Shown piece after piece: positions 10,507 through 20,477 of a stretch of DNA of 64,000 nt (position 1 is the stretch's first letter; every line of letters starts with the position of its first letter). A program made the translations under genes and the position numbers. The DNA is from Isoetes taiwanensis. Its lineage: Eukaryota > Streptophyta > Lycopodiopsida > Isoetales > Isoetaceae. Below the pieces are notes generated by a model. It worked only from the letters and a program-made list of their open reading frames with translations, was not told the origin of the DNA and ran no database searches. The stretch lies in contig JAJEKV010000002.1 in assembly GCA_021234155.1 (NCBI GenBank), positions 40,163,841 to 40,227,840 on the forward strand. Direction: 5' to 3'.

Positions 10507-10751
10507 GCTACTCATGTGGACGTCATTGGAGAATGTTTCATCGTAATCCACACCATGGATTTTGGTGAAACCTCTGGCAACAAGACGGGCCTTATACCTA
10601 TCAAGTGAACCATCTGCATGATAGTTCTTGAAAAAAACCCATTTGGAGTCAACAAGTTTACAGCCAGATGGAAGGGGTACAAGATCCCAAACGTGATTGG
10701 CTTTCGTAGAGTCAAGTTCTTGAAGACAGGCATTTTACCAATGTGCAGCAT
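10507..10751 (-). pseudogene. Copia RT fingers region
   Basis: In the appropriate minus-strand frame the sequence gives DSKWVFFKNYHADGSLDRYK then ARLVARGFTKIHGVDYDETFS, the opening blocks of the Copia RT domain. It is followed by SSLR directly at the MITE junction. The upstream continuation is interrupted at 10745-10761 by the L1 insertion. Confidence 0.9.
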
Positions 10752-10761
10752 CTGGGTTTTT

Positions 10762-11371
10762 TTTTTTTTTGAAGAACTGTGTCAGCAATATATTAAAAGA
10801 ATGGTAATGTTACAAAACAAGTGAGGAGGAAGGAGGACTGCCCCAAAGAGACAGTGATACCTCGACACTCCACAACAACTGCAACTCTACTGCTGTACAA
10901 ACTGGCCATCACCATCTACCACACCCAAGAAGTCCCGCCAAATGGAAAACTTCCGCTCTACTAATCCGGGAACACCAAAAGCTTTGAAATAGCTTGTACC
11001 GAAGTCGAGGAATCAGAGAGGCCGCAGTCACCTGAATCCTGAAAGATCCACAAACCGCCGCTTCCAAATCAACCACACCAACCAAGCCACGCGACAGATG
11101 CAAGGCTTTGCCGCATGACGAGCGCCAAGCACCGTGGATATACATGAAGCAAAGAATTGTTGGCTATTCAATCTCACATGAAACAGAGCCCTGACCCAAT
11201 CCCAGGTAACCTGCAAGTGAGGGCATAAAACCAGACAATGCTCCACAGTCTCACGATGAAGGCCACAACAAGGGCAAAGAGGGCTCACACCCGGCCTAAA
11301 CTGACTCACAAGGACATTCACCCTGATACAGCGGTGCACCACCTGCCACAGAAGCACCCGAACCTTCGGTG
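10762..11371 (-). mobile_element. 5'-truncated L1 LINE (zf-RVT end) inserted in Copia
   Basis: Flanked by GCAGCATCTGGGTTTTT at 10745-10761 and 11372-11388 (17 bp, partly shared with the poly(T) run that is the element's poly(A) tail). The minus-strand translation contains PPKVRVLLWQVVHR and PLCPCCGLHRETVEHCLVLC, the zf-RVT cluster, then WLVWLIWKRR. It belongs to the same family as the 59138-59419 copy; the last ~280 bp can be aligned base by base. Confidence 0.93.
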
Positions 11372-11388
11372 GCAGCATCTGGGTTTTT

Positions 11389-11664
11389 GAAGGCAGCATG
11401 GATTGTTTGAGGATTGTTGTTTGTGGCCAAGCAGACCCATTCAGTAAGACTGGCTTCAACATTGGCAATGACTTTGTGACTAGGAGTCCGACAGCGTTGG
11501 CTTCGGAGCAATGGAGTAGGCACAGAAACAGGGCCAGCAATTGGGTTCAAAAGTGAAGGAGGTGGATCAACGGCAGTGGAAATAATGGTTTCTGGATCAT
11601 GAGGCGCAGGTGCTGGTGTGTCAAGTTGGGCAGAAGAATGGGCTTGTGCAAGACATTCCGCCAA
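11389..11664 (-). pseudogene. Copia linker between integrase and RT
   Basis: The translation is proline-rich with RSQRCRTPSHKV, then EWVCLATNNNPQTIHAAF, typical of the variable linker preceding Copia RT. It joins the RT part once the L1 insertion is removed. Confidence 0.75.
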
Positions 11665-11682
11665 GGACCAATCAATGAAATC

Positions 11683-11716
11683 TGCAAGGACGATAAAAAA
11701 TCTATTCTATTCTATT
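11683..11716 (+). mobile_element. Ultra-short LINE 3' end with (CTATT)n tail
   Basis: The sequence aaggacgataaaaaat followed by three ctatt units matches the 3' terminus of the LINEs ending at 25213 and 62430 (tggacgttaaaaa plus the same pentamer). It separates the integrase frame from the linker. I infer an insertion truncated to the last few tens of bases. Confidence 0.55.
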
Positions 11717-12476
11717 CTTCACCATGAATGTCAAATTCATCAAAAATTACATGCGAACTAATGAGTACCTTGTTGGAGACGGGATCCCAGCATTTATATG
11801 CTTTGTGATTTGGAGAATAATCAACGAATCTGCATTTGATGCTCTTGTCTTCAAACTTAGAATAAAGATCTTTGGGAACTTGGACATAGAATGTGCTGCT
11901 AAATACTCTGAGGTGAGAGATGTCTGGCCTAGAGCCAAACCAAGCCTCATGTGGCGTGGAGCCAGGGACGGCAACAGTAGTTGCAAAATTCTGGGTGTGT
12001 ACTACTGTGGCAACTATTTCTTCCCAGAAATGGCGCTCGAGATGACCTTGAACTAATATGCTCTTGGCTGCTTCACAAATTGTGCAGTTCTTCTGCTTGG
12101 CCACCCCGTTTTGTTGAGAGGTATGGCTGATGGTCAATTGGTGGTGGATGCCAGCTGCATGACATAAATCTTGGAATAATGTGCTAAGGAACTCCCCTTC
12201 ACCATCAGTATGAAGACATTCGATGGTCTTATTGGTCTGATTTTCTATAGCTCCCTTGAACAATTGGAAAGCGTCCAGAACTTGGCTCTTCTTCCTCAGA
12301 AAATATACATGTACTCGACGAATAAAATCATGTATGAAACAGATGTAATATTTGTTGCCTGACATGCTTTGAACTTCCATTAGACCACATAAGTCCGAAT
12401 GAATGAGCTCCAAGATATCAGTAGCCCTGGTTCCTACTGTCTGTGGGCATGCTTTCCTAACATGCAAGCATGACAA
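11712..12476 (-). pseudogene. Copia integrase core
   Basis: The translation includes ELIHSDLCGLMEV (first catalytic Asp), ECLHTDGEGEFLS (second Asp), and QQNGVAKQKN where active copies have the catalytic Glu (NGVAERKN). That Glu is replaced by Lys, so strand transfer would be lost even though the frame is open for 254 residues. The C-terminal part has the usual RVFSSTFYVQVPK and VFDEFDIHGEE-type blocks. The product normally inserts cDNA into chromosomes. Confidence 0.93.
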
Positions 12477-12506
12477 ATGTGCAAGTCAGAAGATGAAGGG
12501 GGCAGT

Positions 12507-12806
12507 TCAATGCCATTTACCCTTGCAAGCCAAATATTTGAGAGTTTGCAAGTTGAGATGAGCCATTCTGCGATGCCAGAGAAGAAGGGGTGATGGGGAT
12601 GACTCAATCAAAAGACTTTGTGTAGGTGGAACAATAGGAATCTCATAAAGATTGCCGCTTCTGTGGCCTTGGACAAGTGGATTTTCTGGAAGGAGGATAT
12701 CTTTGGAGAAAAGAAGGACAAGATCAGATGTAAAAATAGTAGCCATGCCATGATCATCTAATTTTGCAACGGAAAACAAGTTCTTTCGGATGTTAGGTAC
12801 AATCAA
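12507..12806 (-). pseudogene. Copia GAG-pre-integrase domain
   Basis: VPNIRKNLFSVAKLDDHG and LLLWHRRMAHLNLQTLKYL are hallmark blocks of this zinc-binding domain, located directly before the integrase as expected. The frame stops just before the CHVRKA region and resumes in the integrase. Confidence 0.92.
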
Positions 12807-13316
12807 AGCATCTGGAAGATTTGCATCAGAACCTTGAAGAAGAGGTAATTTGAAAATACCTTTTCCAGTGACAGAGATTTGAGCGGTTGATCCGAGTTGA
12901 ACTCCTCTTTGGACGGGCTTCCAATCAAGTAGAAGATGGGCATCTTTAATTATAATCGAAGTGCATGCAGAGTCTATCGTAAGGACGGATGGGAGTCTTC
13001 AAGGGAGAAAACTTCCTTTGTAATGGGAGCATCTTCAACGTGGAGAGATTCTTCAGAGATAATTTCTGCAGTGATAGTCATCTTCAAGAAGAAAAGATTG
13101 TTCTGGAATGAAGGTTTCTTCAAGAAGACAATTTTCTTCTTTGGGAGTAAGACCTTCAACGTTGGCAATTTCTTCAGGATGTTTGTCAGAAGAAGATGAA
13201 GATGAAGCATCCTTCTTTCCAAAATATGGCTTATTGGGACATTGGACATTGGTGAGTATAATGCCCATATCCAAGACAATTTTTGCACTGGTCCTTCCGA
13301 AGTGGAGCCCCATCCC
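12807..13316 (-). pseudogene. Copia protease region and CCHC zinc knuckle
   Basis: Minus-strand frames around 13300-13255 give CKNCLGYGHYTHQC, a perfect C-x2-C-x4-H-x4-C nucleocapsid knuckle. Downstream, a Glu/Ser-rich linker leads to a decayed protease region ending in VTGKGIFKLP and DALIVPNIRKNL. The reading frame changes several times. Confidence 0.8.
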
Positions 13317-13319
13317 GAG

Positions 13320-13613
13320 CTATTGGACGCCGATTGGAAGAATTATTTTTCTTTGTTGAGCAACAAAGGCTTGCTCAGAATGGCTTCTTTCCCCTCTCTG
13401 TTTGTGGATAAGAGGCAGCTCGATGAGGTCATCTCCTATCTCTTCCCAAGATGCGTGCTTGCATGTAGTTGCAAGCATATCAATAGTGGATCCCCAAGAC
13501 GGTGGAAGGGAAGTGTACAGACGTAATTTTTTCTGGGTGTCAGAAAGGGCATGAGCAGCACCCGCATTATGCAGTTGGTCTGCAATCATCATAAACATTA
13601 ACATAAGCCACAC
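13320..13613 (-). pseudogene. Copia gag (UBN2-like) C-terminal part
   Basis: The translation from about 13590 reads MIADQLHNAG then RLYTSLPPSWGSTIDML, the usual gag block 'LxSLPpsw'. The N-terminal two thirds of gag and the 5' LTR are missing; the element stops abruptly at about 13605. Confidence 0.85.
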
Positions 13614-13642
13614 ACATGCAATGGTGAAAAACCCCGCTTTAC

Positions 13643-13760
13643 CTTTGCTATAGCATCTTCACATCTCCTCTTCAAGCCTTCAAGAAGATACTGATCAATA
13701 GCACGAAGGAGGTCTCGTGCAATATCAGAGATGACTTTAACATTGTCCATGTAGATGCAT
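13643..13760 (-). pseudogene. ARIA-like BTB exon (end of BTB domain)
   Basis: The exon is bounded by TTAG (acceptor) at its 5' edge and GTAAAG (donor) after 13643. It encodes CIYMDNVKVISDIARDLLRA then IDQYLLEGLKRRCEDAIAK. This closely resembles the BTB C-terminal helices of plant ARIA/ABAP1 (armadillo-repeat BTB proteins, substrate adaptors for CUL3 ligases in ABA signalling; known for the family). The codon split (AG|A, phase 2) matches exon 14025-14088. The exon looks intact; the gene call is pseudogene or disrupted because of the neighbouring exon's frameshift and the Copia just downstream. Confidence 0.8.
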
Positions 13761-14024
13761 CTAACATAGACATTTCACTTGCAAATCCTTTCCACGAGAA
13801 ATGCTAGTCTCATTTTTTTTCTTTTACCAACCTACTCATCACTAAGACCATCTAAGGCATTTGCTATCACATGAAGAATACGCTTTATCTATTTTATAGC
13901 AAAAGCCCTCTGATGCAAGACATGTTGATAAAGAGCTCCCCTACATTCATGTCAACATCTATATGGCATCCCTAGCCATGTATCAATTAGCAGATCTATT
14001 ATTTCCAACTTCTGATAGTAGTAC

Positions 14025-14088
14025 CTCATCATCAGCTCAGAAAACTCCAGCTTATGTTTGGAATTTCAATGTCCGTTGCCTCCTTTTC
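14025..14088 (-). pseudogene. ARIA-like BTB exon with 1-nt deletion
   Basis: After the acceptor TTTTTGCAG the sequence reads EKEATDIEIPNISW in frame, then shifts, then ELMMR up to the donor GTACTA. ARIA proteins have 'EKDARDIEIPNIRWEVFELMMR' at this place. One missing base between the Trp codon and the ELMM part explains the shift. It may be a real lesion or a sequencing error. Confidence 0.78.
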
Positions 14089-14164
14089 CTGCAAAAAGAA
14101 TTTCAAGACCTCTCAATGGCACAGAACAAGACCAAAAAACAAAAGCAATTTCAGTTTTAGCACG

Positions 14165-14232
14165 AAATAGACATTGCATGAAATGCATCCGATGATGCCA
14201 GCAATGCTATTCTATGTGTATAAATCATTTTC
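14165..14232 (-). pseudogene. ARIA-like BTB exon (THRIALLASSDAF)
   Basis: After the acceptor CTTGTAG at 14233-14236 the sequence gives G-K-M-I-Y-T-H-R-I-A-L-L-A-S-S-D-A-F-H-A-M. ARIA has the same HRIALLASSDAF block. The residues expected next (FDGGYR) are missing and a stop appears in about five codons, so the 3' edge of this exon has decayed or the donor is not recognised. With the two exons below it, this forms a collinear minus-strand gene segment. Upstream exons of the BTB domain were not identified. Confidence 0.75.
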
Positions 14233-14239
14233 CTACAAG

Positions 14240-15254
14240 CAGATGCAAACACATAATGCATCAAACCTCCACATATGTAACGGCTAGTTCTCGGGCCTTT
14301 AGGAGTCCTCCCATTACTCATCTTTCTGTTATCAAACCGTGTTTCCCAATGAGGTTTTCTTTCATCCTCTCCTCTTCTGCCATTATTATCTCTTCTGTTT
14401 TCAAACTTCTCTCTCGTTGTTCTCTTTTGGTCTCTAAAGGGTGCTCCTTTCCATATCATTTTCTAGCTTTAGTATTAAGTTTTTTTTTAGTTGTTTCCAT
14501 TTTACAAATTACATCTTCCATATTTACTGGTTCAATAAGACCCAATTTTGCAAAGATTCCTCTCCCGTAGACCATCGACATATTTTCGCGAAGATTGGGC
14601 TTTAATGAGGTTGTGAACCTGGGATCCGGCATGAGTAAACTTCATATTATAATCAGTCATAGTTTCATCTTATTTCTGTTTAGCTTTTTCCATGCTTTCT
14701 ATTGGCATAGGTGCTTTGCCCATCATGCATCCTAACTACACTCAAAAATGCATTCTCTCCCCTTTCGCTTCAACGCACGCTAATCCTCAAATAACAGTAT
14801 GTGTTCCCATGTCAAAAGCAATGCCCTATTTGCATAATGGCATCATGCCATGACAACAAACAAACAACAAACAAATAAAGGCTTGTAATATTATCATTAC
14901 TAGCTCTATTTACATGCAGTATATGGACTTAACATTGCCTTGAAATAGTGTGTGAACTTACTTGATTAAAATTTACTCCATTAAAAGGCATACTTTCCAC
15001 CAAAGATGACGTTCTGTTGTTTCTGTCTATGCATCGACTAAAATGAAAATGCCCATAGAATATAAAACTTATTCGTGGTGGATCAGGCTCAGGTGCAGGA
15101 TCAATTGGAGTGTGCAAAGTGCCAGTGTGCTATCTTTTTGTAACTTTGCACTGGAAAAACGACCAAACATCTCCAATAGAACTTCCATTCCTAGTTGCAT
15201 TGACAGAGCCAATCCTCCTAGGTTCTTTAGGGTTCGTGCAGAATTGGAAGAGAT
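14240..15254. other. No gene recognised
   Basis: Minus-strand open frames here are basic and low in conserved motifs. The first BTB exons of the ARIA-like gene would be expected in this stretch but were not found. A cat/caaacaa-rich patch lies at 14840-14880. Confidence 0.4.
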
Positions 15255-15259
15255 TTGAC

Positions 15260-15390
15260 TGTTATACCTGTGCACCATTGCATGTTTGCAGCCATTATAC
15301 AGATAATAAAACACTTCAACCGCTCCAGTGAGAACCTTAAACCTAGTATTCCAGTCCAAAGGCTTGACAGATTGATCAGATTTCTTTTTC
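15260..15390 (-). pseudogene. Receptor-like kinase catalytic-loop relic
   Basis: The translation LDWNTRFKVLTGAVEVFYYL then YNGCKHAMVHR mirrors plant receptor-like kinases ('LDWxxRlkIa.GaA.GL.YLH.GC.p.iVHRD'). The catalytic Asp after HR is Tyr, and frame is lost right after. The rest of the kinase domain is not visible. It is a short relic with no function. Confidence 0.7.
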
Positions 15391-15417
15391 AGATACCTGC
15401 CACTTTGAAGGGCGTCA

Positions 15418-15484
15418 ACAAGAACCCAAGTAGGGCACAAACTCTTTTTCTTAACAACAACCCAGGTAGGGCACAAACTCTTAA
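15418..15484. repeat. Tandem duplication, ~36-bp unit, two copies
   Basis: The block aggtagggcacaaactctt (aagtagggcac in copy 1) with a preceding caa-rich stretch occurs twice in a row. In the minus-strand frame both copies read SLCPTWV. Confidence 0.75.
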
Positions 15485-16152
15485 AACACAAAACCTTCAC
15501 CTCTCAAATATTTCTCATAGTGCCGGATCAGCAAAACAAAAAAATTTGCTTCGAGTGGGAAACATATGCATGTCTCCCTTTCAATCCGAGGTTCCCTATT
15601 TTTTAGTCTACCAAAGCATCCACCAAAAGCGAAACCTCTCTCTAAAACGTAGATTTGCAACCCTAAACACAGTTTCCAAGGATAAGTTAGACCTCAAGGA
15701 GGGCTCGCGCATCTTCAAAGCAATCGATAATGAACAGGGAAACATAGCGAAGCGTAACTTTTTATATCGAAAAAACTGCCTAGGATAACGACCTACAATA
15801 ATCTAGATCATTAAGTGAGATCAAACAAAATCAACGGTCTATAATGAAAGTTGATGACATACACTCAAAATCCCTTTATAGTATATATAAAGATATATGA
15901 TTTTTGACTCAAATACTATGCCATTTTATCTTTAATACAAAATATAATAAAGGGTAATATTAGACATCGGCTATAATTTCTGACAGATGTTAGATATGGG
16001 TTCCTGAAGAAAATTGGGAATGGATAGTGTTATGGTCTTGAAAATGAAATGAAAATAACATTTAAAAATAGGATTCAGATGCTCTGTCTTATGTATAAGC
16101 ATGTTAGAACATTAACTATGCTACGGTAATTGGATCACTACCCCAGCTACAA

Positions 16153-16275
16153 TATGCTCAACCTTAACTATTGAAATTACATTAATTTAATGTTTTGAAC
16201 CTTAACCATTATATTTAATTGTTTTGAATCCTAACCATTAATCTAATGTTTTGAACTTAACCATTGAATGATTTA
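16153..16275. repeat. Degenerate short tandem repeat (tttgaaccttaaccatt-type)
   Basis: Variants of ttttgaaccttaaccatt occur about four times, spaced about 25-45 bp. Confidence 0.65.
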
Positions 16276-16448
16276 ATTAAGATTAGTATTTGAATTGCCT
16301 TATGGACTTGTTTGGGTTCGATTCTCAAAAGGCTTTCTTATCTTAAAATAAACAAAAAAAAGAAAAAAATATCAGGATATTTGTTGTATGAGAAATAAAT
16401 TACGATATTTTTGACTTTTTAAAATGTGGTATATGCTAATTTTTTTTT

Positions 16449-16630
16449 TCCAATATATGCCATGTGACAATGGTTCATTACTTAGAAGACATCATGTGTC
16501 GATATTTGATTAGTTAGAATAATGTTTTTTTTTTTTTTTGAAAAGTATGCCATGTGTCGATATTTCATTAGTTAAAATCATGATTTTTCATTTAAAAAAG
16601 TATGCCTGTTAAAATTTCATTGGTGAAAAG
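16449..16630. repeat. Degenerate ~70-bp tandem repeat, about 3 copies
   Basis: Each copy contains atgccatgtgtcgatatt (or a degraded form) followed by attagttaga/attggtgaaa and a T run. Confidence 0.65.
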
Positions 16631-17487
16631 ACACATTAGAAACAACACCTCGCTTTTTCTATGTGTGATAATAATGTTCTTTACATATCCTTATTTTAGA
16701 AAAGTAATAGTTAGTAGCATTACAAAACAATAGCACCTTTTGAAAACTACATATAGAGGAAAAATATCAACACATAGAAAAATGGAAAACATTTGAAAAC
16801 ATCAATTATTTTAAAACAATACATGTGGATTTCGTGAATATTATGTATCTTTTTTGGCAAAACAATGTCAACTTAAAAAACTACAAAAAGAGAAAAAAAT
16901 CAACACACATTGAAAAGGAAAAAAAAACAGTCTTTTTTGGTTTTCCACGTATACTACTATTTAAACCTACATGTGTTATTTAGAAGACAAACAACGCGTG
17001 GCTCCTCCAAAAAACAACAGTCAAGGAAAAATCACATGTTGTAAAAATTTTGCTAAAAACAATAGTAAAAAAATGCCACTTTGAAAAAAAAAAGGGTGCC
17101 AAAAAACCACTGTAGAAAATTTTTGCCAAAAGTCAACTGTAACTTCTAGCAAATTCGGATAAAATGACCATGTGGACTTTTGCTATTTTAGTGTTGTTTT
17201 TGGCATAACACAACACTTCCATACAATTTAAAAACAACTGCGGACCAACTGTCAACAACTGCAGTCGTCTGGATGTAGATTTATGTTCTAGTTTTACTAG
17301 ATTTTTGTACATACTATTTCTATGTATACTTTGGAATGGAAAATTTTAAAGACTGTGCATAGTAGCATGCCAATTTAACTAATATCAATTCCAAAAAAGT
17401 AGGTAGTCTTGGGGCCATTCTAAGTTCTAGAAAACAAGAAACCCTTTATTTTATCTGATGGCTTTGCATAGGCGCCTAGCTCATGCT

Positions 17488-17810
17488 CATTCTCATTCTC
17501 TCTCTAGCGCCTAGCTCATTCTCTCTCTAGCGCCTAGCTCATTCTCTCTCTCTAGCGCCTAGCTCACTTTCTCTCTCTAGCCCTCATTTGCTCACTTTCT
17601 CTCTCTACCCTTCTCTTACATTCTTGCTCTCAGCTCGGTCTCTTCCTCCCTTGTTCCACTTCTCATTCTCTCTCTAGCGCCTAGCTCATTCTCTCTCTCT
17701 AGCGCCTAGCTCACTTTCTCTCTCTAGCCCTCATTTGCTCACTTTCTCTCTCTACCCTTCTCTTACATTCTTGCTCTCTGCTCGGTCTCTTCCTCCCTTG
17801 TTCCACTATC
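17488..17810 (+). repeat. Pyrimidine-rich tandem and 147-bp direct repeats
   Basis: The unit ctctctctagcgcctagctc is repeated many times. A larger block ending gctcggtctcttcctccctt occurs at about 17634 and 17781, a 147-bp offset. It could be the 5' UTR of the LINE that follows; that is inference. Confidence 0.8.
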
Positions 17811-17922
17811 TCTGTAGCCCTCTTTCCCTCTCTGCTCCCTACACCCTACCCTTTGTCTCTCTACACCTTATCAAGGCGACCCATGGCGCGCCAATAGAGT
17901 GTGCCAGATCCTCGAACACTCA

Positions 17923-18000
17923 AAATTCGCTGCATGAGTCGCCCTTTCTTCCTTCTTGTGTAAATTCGCTGCATGAGTCGCCCTTTCTTCCTTCTTGTGT
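17923..18000 (+). repeat. Perfect 39-bp tandem duplication
   Basis: AAATTCGCTGCATGAGTCG plus the following 20 bases is present twice in a row, at 17923-17961 and 17962-18000. Being perfect, it is recent. Confidence 0.9.
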
Positions 18001-19200
18001 CCTTGCTTTCCTCAGCCTCAGCCCCAGCCCCAGCCCATCTGGGAGAACCAGGAGGAGGGGCCGCCACGAAAACGGCCCCGGTCAGATAACAAAGACAAGG
18101 GAGAAACCTCTTCCATGAGGAGGGAAGCCCGAGCGAAGGCCCAATCTATGAGATTGACTCGGGAGATGGATGAAGGCTGCTCAAGCCCGACACAGGCGTA
18201 GACGAGGGCCATGAAACAGTTGGAGGAACAGGTCGAGAGTAACGTAACTCCGGATTGCGTGATTGACAAAGCCAGAGATACAAAGCCCCTCAAAGATCCC
18301 ACGTGCTCAAAAGACAAATTGGCGCCGGAAAGGCAACGGGTTACAGAGATGGAGACCCGCATGCGCCAGCTTGGAAGACGGCTTCGCTTTGGCCCACTTT
18401 GAGAGGCAACAGATAAGGTGGCCTTGCCGAATTTGGCGAAGCTCACAGGATTCCCTCACCACCATGGAGACTATGGCAGCGACAAACAGTGGTGTTGAGC
18501 AGATACATTGGCTTACTATTTCCCCCTCAAGTCGAAAAAGAGGGGTATGCCACGATGATACGAAACGCCCGAAAGCCCTCGCCGGCTAGCCGTGCAGAGC
18601 GGTGAACCCCGCAGAGTAGGGCGGGAGACACAGATCGGGAGATTCGTGAGCTCAAAGCAACCATTGCCCAAAGAAGGCGCCGCCTCCATGCTGAGGTCCA
18701 TGAAGGTTAAAATCGCGACGAAAGTGAGTTGGCCAGCAGCAGAGGTTCCAATGAGAAGCTAGGCTCCGGGCTCCGGCGGCCAGAGGCCGCAACAGGGGAC
18801 AACCAAACGCGACGCGCCCCCGCCACCCACGGGTCGCCAAACAGCAGACGGACACCACCTCCTCCACCTCACACGCCACATCGCCCGCTGTGGAGCAGCC
18901 CACGCCCAGCCAACAGGCATCCCCCTTTGGGACACTAATGTTGCCCCTCACTCGGTGAGCGGCCAGGAGCAGAGAAACGACGCCATAATGTGGTGGTGCG
19001 TGGACTCTGAGGAGGCAGGAGAAGATCTCGCCAAGTTTATTCAGGATGAGATCCTATCTCGAATGGCATTCCCGACTGCGGTACACATTGCTAGAGCAAG
19101 CCGACTTTGGGACTGGTCGCGCGCAGACGCTCCGTAACGGGTGGCGGAGACATCGTGCAGTACGTGGAGGCCATCCCACGCCGAGTAGGCAATTGAAGGG
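17995..19200 (+). pseudogene. LINE ORF1 relic (charged, coiled-coil-like)
   Basis: Frames 17995-18201 and 18211-18402 are Lys/Arg/Glu-rich with heptad-like stretches (KQLEEQVESN, RQRVTEMETRMRQLGRRL). The frame at 18955-19137 (EAGEDLAKFIQDEILSRM, then VHIARASRLW) aligns in character with the ORF1 C-terminal part of the minus-strand LINE (EDITETLSNRFLRTTM ... SGRRLG). ORF1 proteins of LINEs bind the element's RNA. The frames are not continuous. Confidence 0.5.
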
Positions 19201-19520
19201 GACTGCTCGTATGTCGACCGGGATCTCACCCCGGCTGCAACAGAGTCCCGCGGCAGAGCTGGCCTGTGTGAGGGACGCCCGTCAGAGGGGGCTGCTGTGC
19301 CTTGTCCGGAAGCTACGCATTTTCGTGCCTACGCTGCCGAGGTCGCCGATGCAACGCGCCGCCGCCGCCGCCCCTCGCTTCCTACCGCTATTGCCGCATT
19401 CTATCGCACCTCCGCCTCTTCCCGGGCCCGACCGCCGCCAGCGCCGCGACACCGCCCCCCGCGGGGGCAGATCATCGAGCGTCCACATCGAATGCCAACA
19501 AATAGGAACTGTGCCTCCGG

Positions 19521-20477
19521 ATGGTGTCTTGGAACTGTCGGGGCTTCCCCTGGCAGAAAGGCGAGAGTCTCAACTCTATTGCACCAGATATGGATCTCAT
19601 TTTCCTCATGGAGACATGGGAGCATGCAGGGCAATGACACGGACCTCCAGCTATCTCGTGATTTCTGTTCAATGAGTGCATTGTGGCATGGCGGCGTTGT
19701 TCGCTACTACCGCGGCAACCTTGAGGCACTTAGTCGTTGCACAAAACGCATGACAGCACAATCGCTACTTGTGGGTGCTGCGGCAAAGATGACAATGGCG
19801 ACACTTCCTCATAGCAAAGATGCTACTTTCCACATGCCGAGAGCAACTTCTATAACACTCATTTGGATGTGGATCGATTGGAGCCCTATGTCGATCTATA
19901 TGATGACATACAGCAGCACAAACAATTGGGCAGGGTTATGTTGCTTGGCGACTTTAATGCACGCACAGGAGCCGAGCAGGTTCCAAAATTTGACCCCCTG
20001 GCAGAGGACGTCTTGCAATTGAACCCCGCAGAGATGGCTTGGTCAAGGATATCAGATGACAGCCATATTTCGCGCTATGGCAGGCAGTTGTTGTTGCTGG
20101 GTAGTATCTTTGACCTGGTTATTTGTAATGGGTTGGCACAATGGCCGTCTTCCAGTTGCTACACTTGTAGACAGGAGAACCAAGGGGGCGGCTCCAGTGT
20201 GGTGGATTATCTGCTGGTTGAGGAACGGGATCTGCAGTTGGTTACTCATTTTTCCATTGGGACGCATTACCTCCTGACGCAGGAAGTAGATTCGGACCAC
20301 CGGCCCCTGTTCATGCATCTCCATTGGGAGGCTTCCCATGCACCTGCTACTTCAACACACTGGGTGCCCCAGCTGCACCTGGACTACGACCGTGCAGGGA
20401 CCTATGCCCAGCTGCTTGAGCATGATCTGGCGGGACTGCTGCAACTCCCCACACTTCAAGAGCAATGCCGCTGGTGA
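19521..20477 (+). pseudogene. LINE AP-like endonuclease domain
   Basis: Starts MVSWNCRGFPWQK and MDLIFLMETWEHAG, the N-terminal blocks of LINE endonucleases ('NxRG', 'FLxETW' with the metal-binding Glu). After in-frame stops, 19863-20477 continues in the same frame with GRVMLLGDFNARTG (catalytic D-x-N), SSVVDYLLV and DSDHRPLFMHL (terminal SDH motif). All key residues are present but the chain is broken. Confidence 0.85.

Larger units (their letters stand above)
8859..13613 (-). mobile_element. Decayed Ty1/Copia retrotransposon, truncated, no LTRs, with three nested insertions
   Basis: On the minus strand the order is gag (13.6-13.3 kb), CCHC knuckle (13.3), protease region (13.2-12.8), GAG-pre-integrase (12.8), integrase (12.5-11.7), linker (11.66-11.39), RT (10.75-9.3) and RNase H (9.3-8.86). 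That is the diagnostic Copia order. Frameshifts and deletions are frequent. No LTR, primer binding site or TSD was found at either end. The gag end stops 30 bp beyond the splice donor of the ARIA-like exon at 13643. Inserted into it are a hAT-like MITE, an L1 fragment and a short LINE tail. Confidence 0.92.
15790..17480. other. AT-rich intergenic DNA, no gene
   Basis: Homopolymer and AT-rich sequence with many A/T runs and no coding sense on either strand. It contains the two short repeat clusters listed separately. A GGTTCGATTC-like box at 16314 lacks a tRNA context. Confidence 0.6.

Noticed and set aside
14157-14459. 100-codon minus frame with basic N-part joined to the BTB block
   Set aside because: Crosses the intron-exon border of the ARIA-like exon; only the last part (THRIALLASSDAF) is meaningful.
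16300-16345. tRNA B-box-like sequence (gggttcgattct)
   Set aside because: No A-box at the right distance and no cloverleaf; probably chance in AT-rich DNA.
17735-18118. Ser/Leu-rich 127-codon frame
   Set aside because: Falls in the CT-rich tandem repeats and a duplicated block; no conserved domain.
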